NCBI GenBank assembly: GCA_030730545.1
Contig: JANQUX010000019.1
Span: 1 to 11,923 of the forward strand
Reading direction: 5' to 3'
Length of the DNA: 11,923 bases
From: Maribacter sp.
GTDB taxonomy: Bacteria > Bacteroidota > Bacteroidia > Flavobacteriales > Flavobacteriaceae
This document shows, in pieces, positions 1 to 7,108 of the stretch (the stretch's first letter is position 1; every line of letters begins with the position of its first letter). The notes below the pieces were generated by a model. It made no database searches. It saw nothing but the letters and a program-made list of their open reading frames with translations, and had not been told where the DNA came from. Made by a program: the position numbers and the translations under genes.

Positions 1-929
1 CCGTTACTTTGGTGCTTAATCCCCGGGTAGACAGGATCAGCGTACACTCCGAATCCCTGACTCTTTATTCCCTTTTCTACAGGCCAAATCAGTTTTCCTT
101 TATTGGCAGAAAAGTTATTGGCAATAACGGTCGCTTCGGGAGTTAGTACGAACTTACTTGAATTTTTAGTAGTACTACCCGATTTTTTATTCGAGGCCGC
201 AATTGCACTTCTAATCAGATTTTCAATTTGCTGATCTATCTTTCTAGCTTCTTTCTTTTTCGTATCAATTGCACTGGCATACTTACTCTCGTTCTTACGA
301 ATAGTACCTAACAATGCTTTTTGAGTCTGTATTTCACCGAATAATTGATCTTTCGCCTTTTTATTCTGAGCCAATAAAACCTCTTTTACTTTTCGCTCTT
401 CGTTCAAATCTGAATTTAAACGTGAAAGCTCTTCTGTTTTGGTCAATATCTGAGCTCCCTGCTCTTTTCTATAGTCTGTATACTGCTTCATATATTGAAG
501 CCTTTTAAACGCTTGAAAGAAGCTCTCCGAAGACAACAAGAACATTAATCTATTTTGTTTCGATTTATTCTGATATGATTTCTGAATCATTTTCGCGTAC
601 TCGTCTTTTACCTCTTGCAGCTCGTTCTTTAGCTTACCTATATTTCTAATATTGGTATTGATCTGCCTGTTCAATAAGTTCGATTGCTGATTGGTAACTC
701 GTATAAGTTGCTGGCGTACTGTAATTTTTTTATCTAACGCCTCCATTTGATCCAAGACATTACCTTTCTCTTTTTTCTCGGCAAAAAGCAGGCGGTTAAT
801 ATTACGTATTTCTGACTGAAGTTGCTCACGCTTTTCCTCTAATGCTTTTTGCTCACTCGTTTGTGAAAATATAGACACAGAGGTGAACAGCACTACTAAA
901 AAAAGACAATATCTTATTTTGAACAACAT
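1..929 (-). CDS. EnvC-like murein hydrolase activator, C-terminus cut by window edge
   Basis: This is my own translation from an ATG at 929-927; 309 complete residues are visible, then the frame runs off the edge at a Gly codon. Residues 1-22 look like a Sec signal peptide (cleavage near IFS|QT). Residues about 23-240 are rich in Lys, Glu and Gln with few prolines, the long coiled coil typical of EnvC. From about W282 a LytM/M23 domain begins (GKLIWPVEKG, then QGFGVYADP). At the position of the first zinc ligand motif of active M23 peptidases (HxGxD) the sequence reads S308-N-G, so the domain is probably non-catalytic, as in E. coli EnvC, which activates amidases at the septum. Roughly 100 C-terminal residues are missing. 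The start lies 4 bp after the stop of the DUF4292 gene, which suggests translational coupling. The family call is firm; the activator role is inferred. Confidence 0.88.
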   Translation of the reverse strand, partial: MLFKIRYCLFLVVLFTSVSIFSQTSEQKALEEKREQLQSEIRNINRLLFAEKKEKGNVLDQMEALDKKITVRQQLIRVTNQQSNLLNRQINTNIRNIGKLKNELQEVKDEYAKMIQKSYQNKSKQNRLMFLLSSESFFQAFKRLQYMKQYTDYRKEQGAQILTKTEELSRLNSDLNEERKVKEVLLAQNKKAKDQLFGEIQTQKALLGTIRKNESKYASAIDTKKKEARKIDQQIENLIRSAIAASNKKSGSTTKNSSKFVLTPEATVIANNFSANKGKLIWPVEKGIKSQGFGVYADPVYPGIKHQSN

Positions 930-933
930 ATGT

Positions 934-1719
934 TTACAGTTCAATTTCTTTAAAACCTTTAGGTATGGAATATGGGAAATTTACAGGACTATTTAATTCT
1001 AAATTCTTGAATTCTAGTTCTATGGTATTCACTTTGTCCTTACTAATTGCTCTTATCAATATTTCGTTTGGCAGAATTTCTTTATCTAAACTCTGGTAAT
1101 TTTTATAGGTAATTTCTAACAGACGCTTCTCTTGAGGTTGAGAGATCTGCTGCAAATCCATCTTATAATTTTTAGGTTCGATTCTGAATAACATTTTATA
1201 CAACGATGCTTGCAATTTTGGCGTAAGTCGATATGCTTCTTCAGAAATATCGATATCATATTTTTCTTTTCTTAAGTCTACTATTGCTTGCCCAGTTAGT
1301 AGGTTCTGTAAAATTGAAAAATCTACTTCGGTACCCAATAAATTACTTAGATAAGAAAAATCGCCGTCAAAATATTCGTTCTCCAATTTATTATAAAAAG
1401 ACACTCTATCAGGCGTAATATATGCCTTTACAATACCTAGAGGTGCACTCATCCAAATGGCTTTGTCTTTTTCCATTCGTAAGCTTACTGAAACACTCTG
1501 AGAAGATTCACCATCTGAATAGGCTATTTTAACCCTACCAGCTAATGTCTTAAAACCCGCTTCGTTTTGATAGTGCGCTTTTATAACCGACTTAGATGTC
1601 ATTTTTTCATCTACGGTACCACCAGTAATTACTTTAGTGCTCTTACAAGAAGCCATTAATGCAATCATCATAATTACAATGGCCTGCCTTGATTTCATCA
1701 TATTCAAAAACTTCATCAT
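934..1719 (-). CDS. DUF4292 family lipoprotein (possibly LolB-like)
   Basis: The protein has 261 residues and a lipoprotein signal: hydrophobic residues 13-23, then lipobox LMAS-C with Cys25 as the lipidated residue. The residues after it (KSTKVITGG) lack the acidic surface-export signal known in Flavobacterium and Capnocytophaga lipoproteins, so it probably faces the periplasm. The body is predicted to be mostly beta strands. Recognisable DUF4292 stretches are RVKIAYSDG (62-70), LRMEKDKAIWMSAP (80-93), an ITPDRV segment (101-106) and LLGTEVDFSILQNLLTG (127-143). From memory DUF4292 resembles the LolA/LolB fold, so a role in outer-membrane lipoprotein handling is possible but inferred. It lies 9 bp after the TPR gene and 4 bp before the EnvC-like gene. 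A second ATG is the very next codon, and others follow at codons 7 and 8; the AAGGA upstream supports the first or second ATG. Confidence 0.85.
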   Translation of the reverse strand: MMKFLNMMKSRQAIVIMMIALMASCKSTKVITGGTVDEKMTSKSVIKAHYQNEAGFKTLAGRVKIAYSDGESSQSVSVSLRMEKDKAIWMSAPLGIVKAYITPDRVSFYNKLENEYFDGDFSYLSNLLGTEVDFSILQNLLTGQAIVDLRKEKYDIDISEEAYRLTPKLQASLYKMLFRIEPKNYKMDLQQISQPQEKRLLEITYKNYQSLDKEILPNEILIRAISKDKVNTIELEFKNLELNSPVNFPYSIPKGFKEIEL

Positions 1720-1725
1720 CTAAAA

Positions 1726-1730
1726 TCCTT
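1726..1730 (-). promoter_or_regulatory. Shine-Dalgarno AAGGA of the DUF4292 gene
   Basis: On the minus strand AAGGA is followed by TTTTAG and then ATG, a spacing of 6 bases. It overlaps the TAA stop of the TPR gene (1729-1731) by two bases, so termination and reinitiation are probably coupled. It is notable because most genes in this window lack a clear Shine-Dalgarno sequence, as is usual in Bacteroidota. It supports the start near 1719 over the later in-frame ATGs. Confidence 0.5.
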
Positions 1731-2661
1731 ATTTAATTTTACTAAGGTACATATTTGCCTTCGAGGTATTATTGGTCGCCATATATGAGGTAGCCAATTC
1801 TTTATAGATATTATTCTCAAGCGGAATGTCATCTATAACGTAGTCTAATGCCGTCTCTAAAATATCGATAGCATCAATATATTTGTTTAACAGATTCAAA
1901 GCGGCACCTTGGGCGTAATAAAAATATGGCTGAGATGGAAAACGTTCTATTGCATCTTCTGTCAAACGCAATAATTCATCATGATTGCCAGCTGAAGCTA
2001 ATAAACCCTCTATTTTTACTTTATACCCATCAATACTGCTTAAATCAGTAGTATTCTCTGCTTTTCTAGATAGAATAACTGTCGCTGGCTTTTCTTGTTG
2101 TTTAGCGATTGAATCTGTTATCTTATGCTCTAGGTATTGATATTTTTTAGAAGTTTTTACGCCCTTTAAAATAGATTTTGCAGTTACATAATCTTCTTTT
2201 AGAAAATAAATTTCAGCTAAATTACCCCGAAGCACAACGTTGTCCCAAGGTAGCTCTTCTTTCACCTCTTCTAATACAGATTTTCTAGCATCGACAACAT
2301 CTACCAAGGTTTCTGCGTACCAGTAATTTTCTGGTTCACCGTTAAGCGCCTCTACCGCATATTCTTGAGCAACTACAAATTGCTTATCATATAAATGAAA
2401 TTTAGCCAACTCAAAAGAGACGACCGTATTTTGTGGTTGTAGACGTTTACATTCTAAGAAGTAAGTTATAGCTCGGTCATAATTTCGTATGCCCATTTGC
2501 TTTAACCCTTCGAAAAAATTCTCTTGAAAAGTATCTGAGTATTCCTCTAAAAAGACCTCTGCGCTTTGTTCTACATCCAATTCTTGATTTTCTTGGGCAT
2601 AAGATTGCATGGGCGTGTTACAAACACCGACAAGCAAGCCTATTAAAATCAAGTTTTTCAT
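1729..2661 (-). CDS. Secreted tetratricopeptide repeat (TPR) protein
   Basis: The protein has 310 residues. Residues 1-22 form a signal peptide with a likely cleavage after S-Y-A (22|23), so it is periplasmic or attached at the outer membrane. TPR-like helical pairs are visible at about 45-78 (with the NYDRAITYF pattern), 79-112, about 140-175 (LRGNLAEIYFLKEDYVTA) and about 245-278 (YAQGAALNLLNKYIDAI). A charged, less regular linker lies between the two halves at about 176-215. TPR arrays are protein-binding scaffolds, so the partner cannot be read from sequence. The neighbours, dut 17 bp upstream and DUF4292 plus an EnvC-like gene downstream, suggest envelope assembly or cell division, by context only. 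No catalytic motif is seen. Confidence 0.82.
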   Translation of the reverse strand: MKNLILIGLLVGVCNTPMQSYAQENQELDVEQSAEVFLEEYSDTFQENFFEGLKQMGIRNYDRAITYFLECKRLQPQNTVVSFELAKFHLYDKQFVVAQEYAVEALNGEPENYWYAETLVDVVDARKSVLEEVKEELPWDNVVLRGNLAEIYFLKEDYVTAKSILKGVKTSKKYQYLEHKITDSIAKQQEKPATVILSRKAENTTDLSSIDGYKVKIEGLLASAGNHDELLRLTEDAIERFPSQPYFYYAQGAALNLLNKYIDAIDILETALDYVIDDIPLENNIYKELATSYMATNNTSKANMYLSKIK

Positions 2662-2678
2662 ATCTCTAGTAACAGAAA

Positions 2679-3113
2679 TTACTTTACACCAGTACTACCA
2701 AATCCGCCTTCGCCTCTAACGGTTTCAGACAAGCTGTCGACAACACTCCACTCTGCACGTTCATGTTTTGCAATGACCATTTGAGCAATACGTTCTCCAT
2801 TTTCAACGATAAAATCTTCACTACCAAGATTTATCAATATCACCCCGACTTCGCCTCTATAATCAGCATCAATTGTACCAGGAGCATTAAGTACAGTTAC
2901 TCCTTTTTTAGCAGCAAGACCACTTCTAGGTCGAACCTGCGCTTCAATACCTACAGGTAATTCAATGAAAAGACCAGTTGGTATAATAGCTCTACCTAAA
3001 GGTTGTAATGTAACAGCTTCGGTTAGATTCGCTCTTAGATCCATCCCAGCAGATGCATTTGTTTCGTAATGCGGCAAATCGTGATTCGATTTATTAATTA
3101 TTTTTATGTTCAT
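2679..3113 (-). CDS. dut: Deoxyuridine 5'-triphosphate nucleotidohydrolase (dUTPase)
   Basis: The enzyme hydrolyses dUTP to dUMP and pyrophosphate, keeping uracil out of DNA and supplying dUMP to thymidylate synthase. All five motifs of trimeric dUTPases are present in the 144 residues: motif 1 AGMDLRA (22-28), motif 2 PRSGLA (62-67), motif 3 [14 protein letters not shown] (76-89, with the catalytic Asp and the uracil-gating Tyr), motif 4 GERIAQMVI (about 106-114) and the glycine-rich C-terminal motif 5 [10 protein letters not shown] (133-142). Length is normal for the family. The start codon overlaps the flippase stop as ATGA, so the two genes are translationally coupled. No Shine-Dalgarno sequence is evident. 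It is a housekeeping enzyme embedded in an envelope operon. Confidence 0.97.
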   Translation of the reverse strand: MNIKIINKSNHDLPHYETNASAGMDLRANLTEAVTLQPLGRAIIPTGLFIELPVGIEAQVRPRSGLAAKKGVTVLNAPGTIDADYRGEVGVILINLGSEDFIVENGERIAQMVIAKHERAEWSVVDSLSETVRGEGGFGSTGVK

Positions 3114-4570
3114 CTATTTAAATATAATTTTTTAAGATTCTCAAATTCTAGTTTATACACTAAACCTAAGAACACAATTAACAACGGTATACCCACAAAG
3201 AGGTTTCTATCAAATATGTAAAATGAAAGAATAGAAAACAAGATGGAGATTACTAAATAAAAACTAATTTTTCTGAAGTTATACGGAATAGGATAATACA
3301 TCTGTCCGAAATAAAACGAAAGCAGCATCATGGTACCATAAGCCAATAAAGTAGCTACAGCAGATGCCATATACCCAAAATGAGGAATGAAAATCAAGTT
3401 TACGATTATGGTCAAAACAGCACCTATTAATGAAATATAAGCCCCGAATTTTGTTCGGTCGGTTACCTTATACCAAACGGAAAGATTATGGTAAATACCC
3501 AAGAAGAAAGCTGCCAATAAAATTAATGGAACTACAGGCATAGCTTCCCAATAGGCTTCATCACGAACAAAAAGTACTTTTAGCACGTCAGAAAACACAA
3601 CCACTGCCAACAATATAATACTGCCTAGTACAACAAAGTAGTTGGTTATTTGAGCGTATGCTTTCTGCGGATTTTTGGTGTCTGAATGGCTAAAAAAGAA
3701 TGGTTCTATACCCATTCTAAAGGCTGTTGCGAATAGCGTCATAAATACGGAAAGCTTCACACAAGCACCATACTTACCCACTTCATCACTAGCGATTTCT
3801 ACAGGTAAAATCTTCTCGAGCAAAATTTTATCAAGCACCTCATTTACGGTAAATGCAATACCTGCAACCATTACCGGCATGGCATATTTTAGCATTCTTT
3901 TCCAAATATCCATATCAAAAATATATGGTCTTCGCAGATATACTCTCAACATTAATATTAATGTAACTGCACTTGAAACTAAGTTAGCAATTAAGATATA
4001 AGAGATTTCAAAATCTGGTTTGTACATCGATGCTAGAAAACCAGTAGTATCTGCAGCAGCAATTTTTGGAAGAAAAATTAAGAAAAAAGAATTCAAACCT
4101 AAGTTCAAGCCAACATTAATCAACTTAATTACGGCATAACGCATAGGTCTTTCATTTGCTCTTAACCAAGCAAACGGAATAATAACTAAGGCATCTAAAG
4201 CTAATATCCAAAATACATAACCGATATACTCATTTGAAATTTCGAGAACTTCTGACAATGAAGATTTAAACAAAAACCCAATGAGCATAAATACCACGGT
4301 TGATCCTAAAATGGATAACAATGATGTCGAAACCACTCTTTTTTTATTTTCTGTATCCTTATAAAATCTAAAAAAAGCAGTCTCCATACCGTAGGCTAAG
4401 AAGACATTAAAAATAGCAAAATATGCAAAAATCACCACCACTTCGCCATATGAACCTGGCTTCATTACACCGGTATAAATAGGTACCAATATGACATTAA
4501 GCATCCTTGGCAAGACAGTTGCCAAGCCATAGATTGCCGTTTGTTTAAAAAGTTTTTTGAGTGGATTCAA
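3110..4570 (-). CDS. Oligosaccharide/polysaccharide flippase, MATE/MVF fold
   Basis: This is a 486-residue, highly hydrophobic protein with about 12-14 predicted membrane helices. The N-terminus ([20 protein letters not shown], then [14 protein letters not shown]) matches the Polysacc_synt/Wzx-like start, and the C-terminal half looks like Polysacc_synt_C. Such proteins flip undecaprenyl-linked sugars across the inner membrane; the actual substrate (O-antigen, exopolysaccharide or lipid II) cannot be told from sequence. The start is a TTG codon: the reading frame meets a TAG six bases upstream (4576-4574), and the nearest internal ATG is codon 23, inside the first membrane segment. A promoter candidate sits just upstream. 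The gene leads the operon with dut, TPR, DUF4292 and the EnvC-like gene. Confidence 0.88.
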   Translation of the reverse strand: MNPLKKLFKQTAIYGLATVLPRMLNVILVPIYTGVMKPGSYGEVVVIFAYFAIFNVFLAYGMETAFFRFYKDTENKKRVVSTSLLSILGSTVVFMLIGFLFKSSLSEVLEISNEYIGYVFWILALDALVIIPFAWLRANERPMRYAVIKLINVGLNLGLNSFFLIFLPKIAAADTTGFLASMYKPDFEISYILIANLVSSAVTLILMLRVYLRRPYIFDMDIWKRMLKYAMPVMVAGIAFTVNEVLDKILLEKILPVEIASDEVGKYGACVKLSVFMTLFATAFRMGIEPFFFSHSDTKNPQKAYAQITNYFVVLGSIILLAVVVFSDVLKVLFVRDEAYWEAMPVVPLILLAAFFLGIYHNLSVWYKVTDRTKFGAYISLIGAVLTIIVNLIFIPHFGYMASAVATLLAYGTMMLLSFYFGQMYYPIPYNFRKISFYLVISILFSILSFYIFDRNLFVGIPLLIVFLGLVYKLEFENLKKLYLNR

Positions 4571-4589
4571 ACACTATAAATTCAGAGGA

Positions 4590-4620
4590 TAAAAGTACCT
4601 ATTAAAAGCCTAGTTACAAA
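4590..4620 (-). promoter_or_regulatory. Flavobacterial-type promoter of the flippase-dut-envC operon
   Basis: On the minus strand TTTG (4620-4617) is followed by 19 bases and then TACTTTTA (4597-4590). The flavobacterial consensus is a -33 TTG/TTTG, about 17-23 bases, and a -7 TAnnTTTG; here seven of eight -7 positions match, the final G being A. Transcription would start near 4585, leaving a short leader of about 15 bases before the TTG start codon. The -33 element lies directly after the stop codon of the upstream lipoprotein gene, where a new transcription unit would be expected. Confidence 0.5.
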
Positions 4621-4621
4621 G

Positions 4622-5080
4622 TTAGTTTTTAGGGATACCATTATAAATTAACGGTTGCTTTTGTTTTATGCCTGAAATCTTGGTAAATTTTGTTTTACCA
4701 TTTTCAATATAACTAATAACCGCCTCATCTGAATTTAAATTCAAACTCTTCGTTTCAGATGAATCTGACATTTCATTAGAAATTCTAACAACAATCATAT
4801 CTTGATCATCAATTGTATTTACAAGTGCTTTGACTTGCTTACCACGAAAATAAACTTCATGAAGTTCTATAGTATCTTTCTGAAAACTAGCAACCGGAAT
4901 TCTTAATTCGGTACCAGAACCGCTTTCTTCACGTCCGCCAACGTATTGTTGGCAACTGGCGTTGCCAATTTCAAAGGGAGTTTCTGTCTGTAATTTTTTT
5001 TGCGAAGTACAGCTGGTAAGACAAAGACAGAAAAGTAAAAAATAACTAGTTACATATTTCATTAGACCCATATTATCCAT
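4622..5080 (-). CDS. Small lipoprotein of unknown function with a YFRGK motif
   Basis: I do not recognise a named family. With the first ATG the protein has 152 residues; in-frame ATGs at codons 4 and 7 are alternatives, and codon 7 (5062) gives the most typical signal peptide (MKYVTSYFLLFCLCLTSC). Lipobox LTS-C makes Cys24 the lipidated residue. The following TSQKKLQ is basic, not an acidic surface-export signal, so it probably faces the periplasm. The mature part, about 128 residues, is predicted mainly beta. It has SCQQYVGGREESGSGTELRI (42-61) and then VYFRGKQVKALV, a pattern I associate with small uncharacterised flavobacterial proteins. A 62-bp gap separates it from the ECF sigma cluster, and its end abuts the flippase promoter. 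It may belong to the sigma cluster, but that is not shown. Confidence 0.72.
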   Translation of the reverse strand: MDNMGLMKYVTSYFLLFCLCLTSCTSQKKLQTETPFEIGNASCQQYVGGREESGSGTELRIPVASFQKDTIELHEVYFRGKQVKALVNTIDDQDMIVVRISNEMSDSSETKSLNLNSDEAVISYIENGKTKFTKISGIKQKQPLIYNGIPKN

Positions 5081-5142
5081 ATAAAGATAGGAAGTAATAT
5101 GGGTTTAACGACTCATTTAACATCGCTATCACAATTTGGCGA

Positions 5143-5703
5143 TCAATCTTTCATTTGTAATTCTTTCAATTTAGAGAGTTCTTTTCGTATCTGCTTGTAG
5201 ATAAAAATCGAGAACACCACTAAAAACACTACAGATGAACATAAAATATAGAGGTAAAAGCCATGTGATAAAGAAGCTTTAAACAAGGGTAATAAAATAA
5301 TAAACCCAACGGTATAAATAACTAGAGCCAATGGCGTAATGAGGTAATGTGTATATTTTCTAAAACTATAATAACTAGTTAAATCGTTTTGAAAAGTATT
5401 TGATTCATTACTGAAACTTATACTTCTCAGCTTTTTTAAGCTATACATCTCAATAGCAATTCTAACTACTAAACTACCGATCATTAAACCTATACCAAGC
5501 ATAAACGTCTCGCTTTTGTAACCTGAAACGTAGATTAGAAATGCAACTAAGATGATGATTGTAATGGTTTGAACAATATTACCTGTTCGTTGTTTTTGTT
5601 CTATGGATTTTACACCTTTTAAAAGCGCTTTAAATCCGTCTTCGGTGGCAGAAACTGTAGTTTGGTTCTGCCAATTATTCTGTAAATCTTCAAAATTATT
5701 CAT
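5143..5703 (-). CDS. Four-helix membrane protein after ECF sigma factor, candidate anti-sigma factor
   Basis: From the ATG at 5703 the protein has 186 residues. A GTG three codons earlier (5712) is possible, but the ATG gives the N-terminus MNNFEDLQNNWQNQ, which resembles other flavobacterial proteins encoded after sigma factors. An N-terminal cytoplasmic stretch (1-41) containing W11 is followed by predicted membrane helices at about 42-59, 66-84, 121-141 and 149-169; the C-terminus is a charged tail (KQIRKELSKLKELQMKD). There is no HxxxCxxC zinc anti-sigma motif; the only Cys is C155, in a membrane helix. The start overlaps the sigma gene end by 8 bases, so the two are co-translated. An anti-sigma or sensor role is inferred from this coupling and topology alone. 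Confidence 0.78.
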   Translation of the reverse strand: MNNFEDLQNNWQNQTTVSATEDGFKALLKGVKSIEQKQRTGNIVQTITIIILVAFLIYVSGYKSETFMLGIGLMIGSLVVRIAIEMYSLKKLRSISFSNESNTFQNDLTSYYSFRKYTHYLITPLALVIYTVGFIILLPLFKASLSHGFYLYILCSSVVFLVVFSIFIYKQIRKELSKLKELQMKD

Positions 5704-6190
5704 TATGGACACATTTTGTAAGTTGTTGTTTTATTCTATGTATTCTAGTACGGATGGCTTCATGCTTGATACCCATTATATCTGAAATCTCTAGCTGAGG
5801 CAATCCTTCTAATTCTAGTAAAATAATAGCTTTATTAATGCTGCTTAATTTATCGATACATTTATAAAGCTGAACCAGCATATCTTCTTTTTCAGCCGAG
5901 AAATCATTAGAAGCACTAACCTGAAGATTATCAATTTGCAGGTTTTTATCTTTCTTACGCTCCCGTCGTATTTCTGCCAAGCAGGTGTTCACACAGATTC
6001 GGTAGATCCAAGTTGAAAGTTCGCTTTCATTTCTAAATCCGTCTAAATTCTGCCAAACTTTAATAAAAGTTTCTTGAGCTAAATCTTTGGCAAGTGCATC
6101 ATTACCGACAGTATACCCTAAACACAAACGAATGACCTTAGGGTAGTTCTGTTGATAAATTTTCTTGTATGTATTCTCTTTAGAGCTCAT
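5696..6190 (-). CDS. RNA polymerase sigma factor, ECF subfamily
   Basis: The protein has 164 residues, the usual length of an ECF sigma factor. Region 2 spans about 8-78 and includes the core-binding and -10-recognition segment DLAQETFIKVWQNLDGFR (36-53) followed by STWIYRICVNTCLAEIRR (59-76). A variable linker (about 80-100) leads to region 4, whose helix-turn-helix is at about 130-157 (LPQLEISDIMGIKHEAIRTR and RIHRIKQQL). It directs RNA polymerase to a dedicated regulon, probably in response to an envelope or stress signal. Its ATG overlaps the stop of the hydrolase gene by one base (TAATG), and its 3' end overlaps the next gene, so hydrolase, sigma factor and membrane protein form one translationally coupled unit. 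The regulon cannot be deduced here. Confidence 0.94.
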   Translation of the reverse strand: MSSKENTYKKIYQQNYPKVIRLCLGYTVGNDALAKDLAQETFIKVWQNLDGFRNESELSTWIYRICVNTCLAEIRRERKKDKNLQIDNLQVSASNDFSAEKEDMLVQLYKCIDKLSSINKAIILLELEGLPQLEISDIMGIKHEAIRTRIHRIKQQLTKCVHNE

Positions 6191-7032
6191 TAGTTATTCA
6201 ATGCCTTTTTAAGATTCTCGATAAACCATTGTGGTTGGTCGTACATGATAAAGTGCGATGAACCATTAGCAAATTCAATGGAATATTCTGCAAGGGCTTT
6301 ATACTGTATGTCATATGTAGATTTCGCCACGTCTATACCATATGGCTCGGTTGCTGCCAGTATCGTAACCGGCGAACTAATTTTAGCCAAATCTTCACGT
6401 AAATCTAACTTTAATAAATCGGTATACCCATAGACATAGGTTTCTCGATCGGCCTGTATCATCCACTTTTTAATGGTTTCTTGGTTTGATTTTTCTTTAG
6501 CCATACTATTCGCCATTTGCTGTGCCATAGCTTCAAAATCAGCATCGCCCATAGCTACTAGTTGTTTATTATATGGGGAATCGTACACCATATATTCGCT
6601 CTTGAAATCTGGCATCATTAAAGCACCTGTTGATGGTAAGGCATCTACGATAATTAATTCTTTATATGAATTGCCATCTGCAGCCATCCACAATGCTAAT
6701 GCCCCACCTAAACTATGACCGATTAAAGTTGGGTTATTGAAATTCTTTTCAGAAATGTATTCTATAATTCCGTCTTTAATTTTCGGCAACCATGGCTTTT
6801 CAATAGCAGGTACATCTCCAAAGCCGGAAAAAGTGAATACATGGCATTCGTAAGTTTTAGCTAGCTCTTTTACGGTTTCATTCCACACATCACCAGTACA
6901 GGTAAACCCTGGAAACAATAAAATGGGGTCTCCTTCGCCTGTTACTTTAACATCAAAAGGTTTGTCTTGTGCAGCTATGGAAAGTGAAAAAAGAATAAGT
7001 AATGTCAATAGTAAATTTTTAATTGTTTTCAT
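6190..7032 (-). CDS. Secreted alpha/beta hydrolase
   Basis: The protein has 280 residues. Residues 1-21 form a signal peptide with cleavage near IAA|Q, so it acts in the periplasm or outside. The hydrolase fold is clear: an oxyanion-region segment LLFPGFTCTGDVW (38-50), the nucleophile elbow GHSLGG with Ser107, and catalytic His260 (SSHFIMYDQP). The acid after strand 7 appears to be Glu229 (ILAATEPYG) rather than the usual Asp; Asp234 and Asp241 are alternatives. The substrate is unknown; the family contains esterases, lipases and lactonases. An in-frame TAA five codons before the ATG limits the N-terminus. The stop overlaps the sigma factor start as TAATG, suggesting the enzyme is made with the sigma system and may act in the same response. 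Confidence 0.9.
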   Translation of the reverse strand: MKTIKNLLLTLLILFSLSIAAQDKPFDVKVTGEGDPILLFPGFTCTGDVWNETVKELAKTYECHVFTFSGFGDVPAIEKPWLPKIKDGIIEYISEKNFNNPTLIGHSLGGALALWMAADGNSYKELIIVDALPSTGALMMPDFKSEYMVYDSPYNKQLVAMGDADFEAMAQQMANSMAKEKSNQETIKKWMIQADRETYVYGYTDLLKLDLREDLAKISSPVTILAATEPYGIDVAKSTYDIQYKALAEYSIEFANGSSHFIMYDQPQWFIENLKKALNN

Positions 7033-7108
7033 CGTAAGAGTTTTTTATGTTATTCCCCCTTTAGATTCAAAAATTAAAAAATGTTACATCTTAAACTGAA
7101 AAAAGATT

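Noticed and set aside
5122..5143. ATCGC/GCGAT inverted repeat between the membrane protein and the lipoprotein gene
   Set aside because: Only 5 bp with a 12-base loop and no U-tract; it does not look like a terminator and overlaps the stop codon region by one base.
5704..5712. GTG start at 5712 for the membrane protein
   Set aside because: It adds only three residues and uses a rarer start codon, while the ATG at 5703 gives a family-like N-terminus; it cannot be fully excluded.
7033..7108. Promoter upstream of the hydrolase-sigma unit (AATTTTTG) and the AAGGGGG run about 26 bases before the ATG
   Set aside because: No -33 TTG lies at a suitable distance, and the purine run is too far from the start codon to act as a Shine-Dalgarno sequence.
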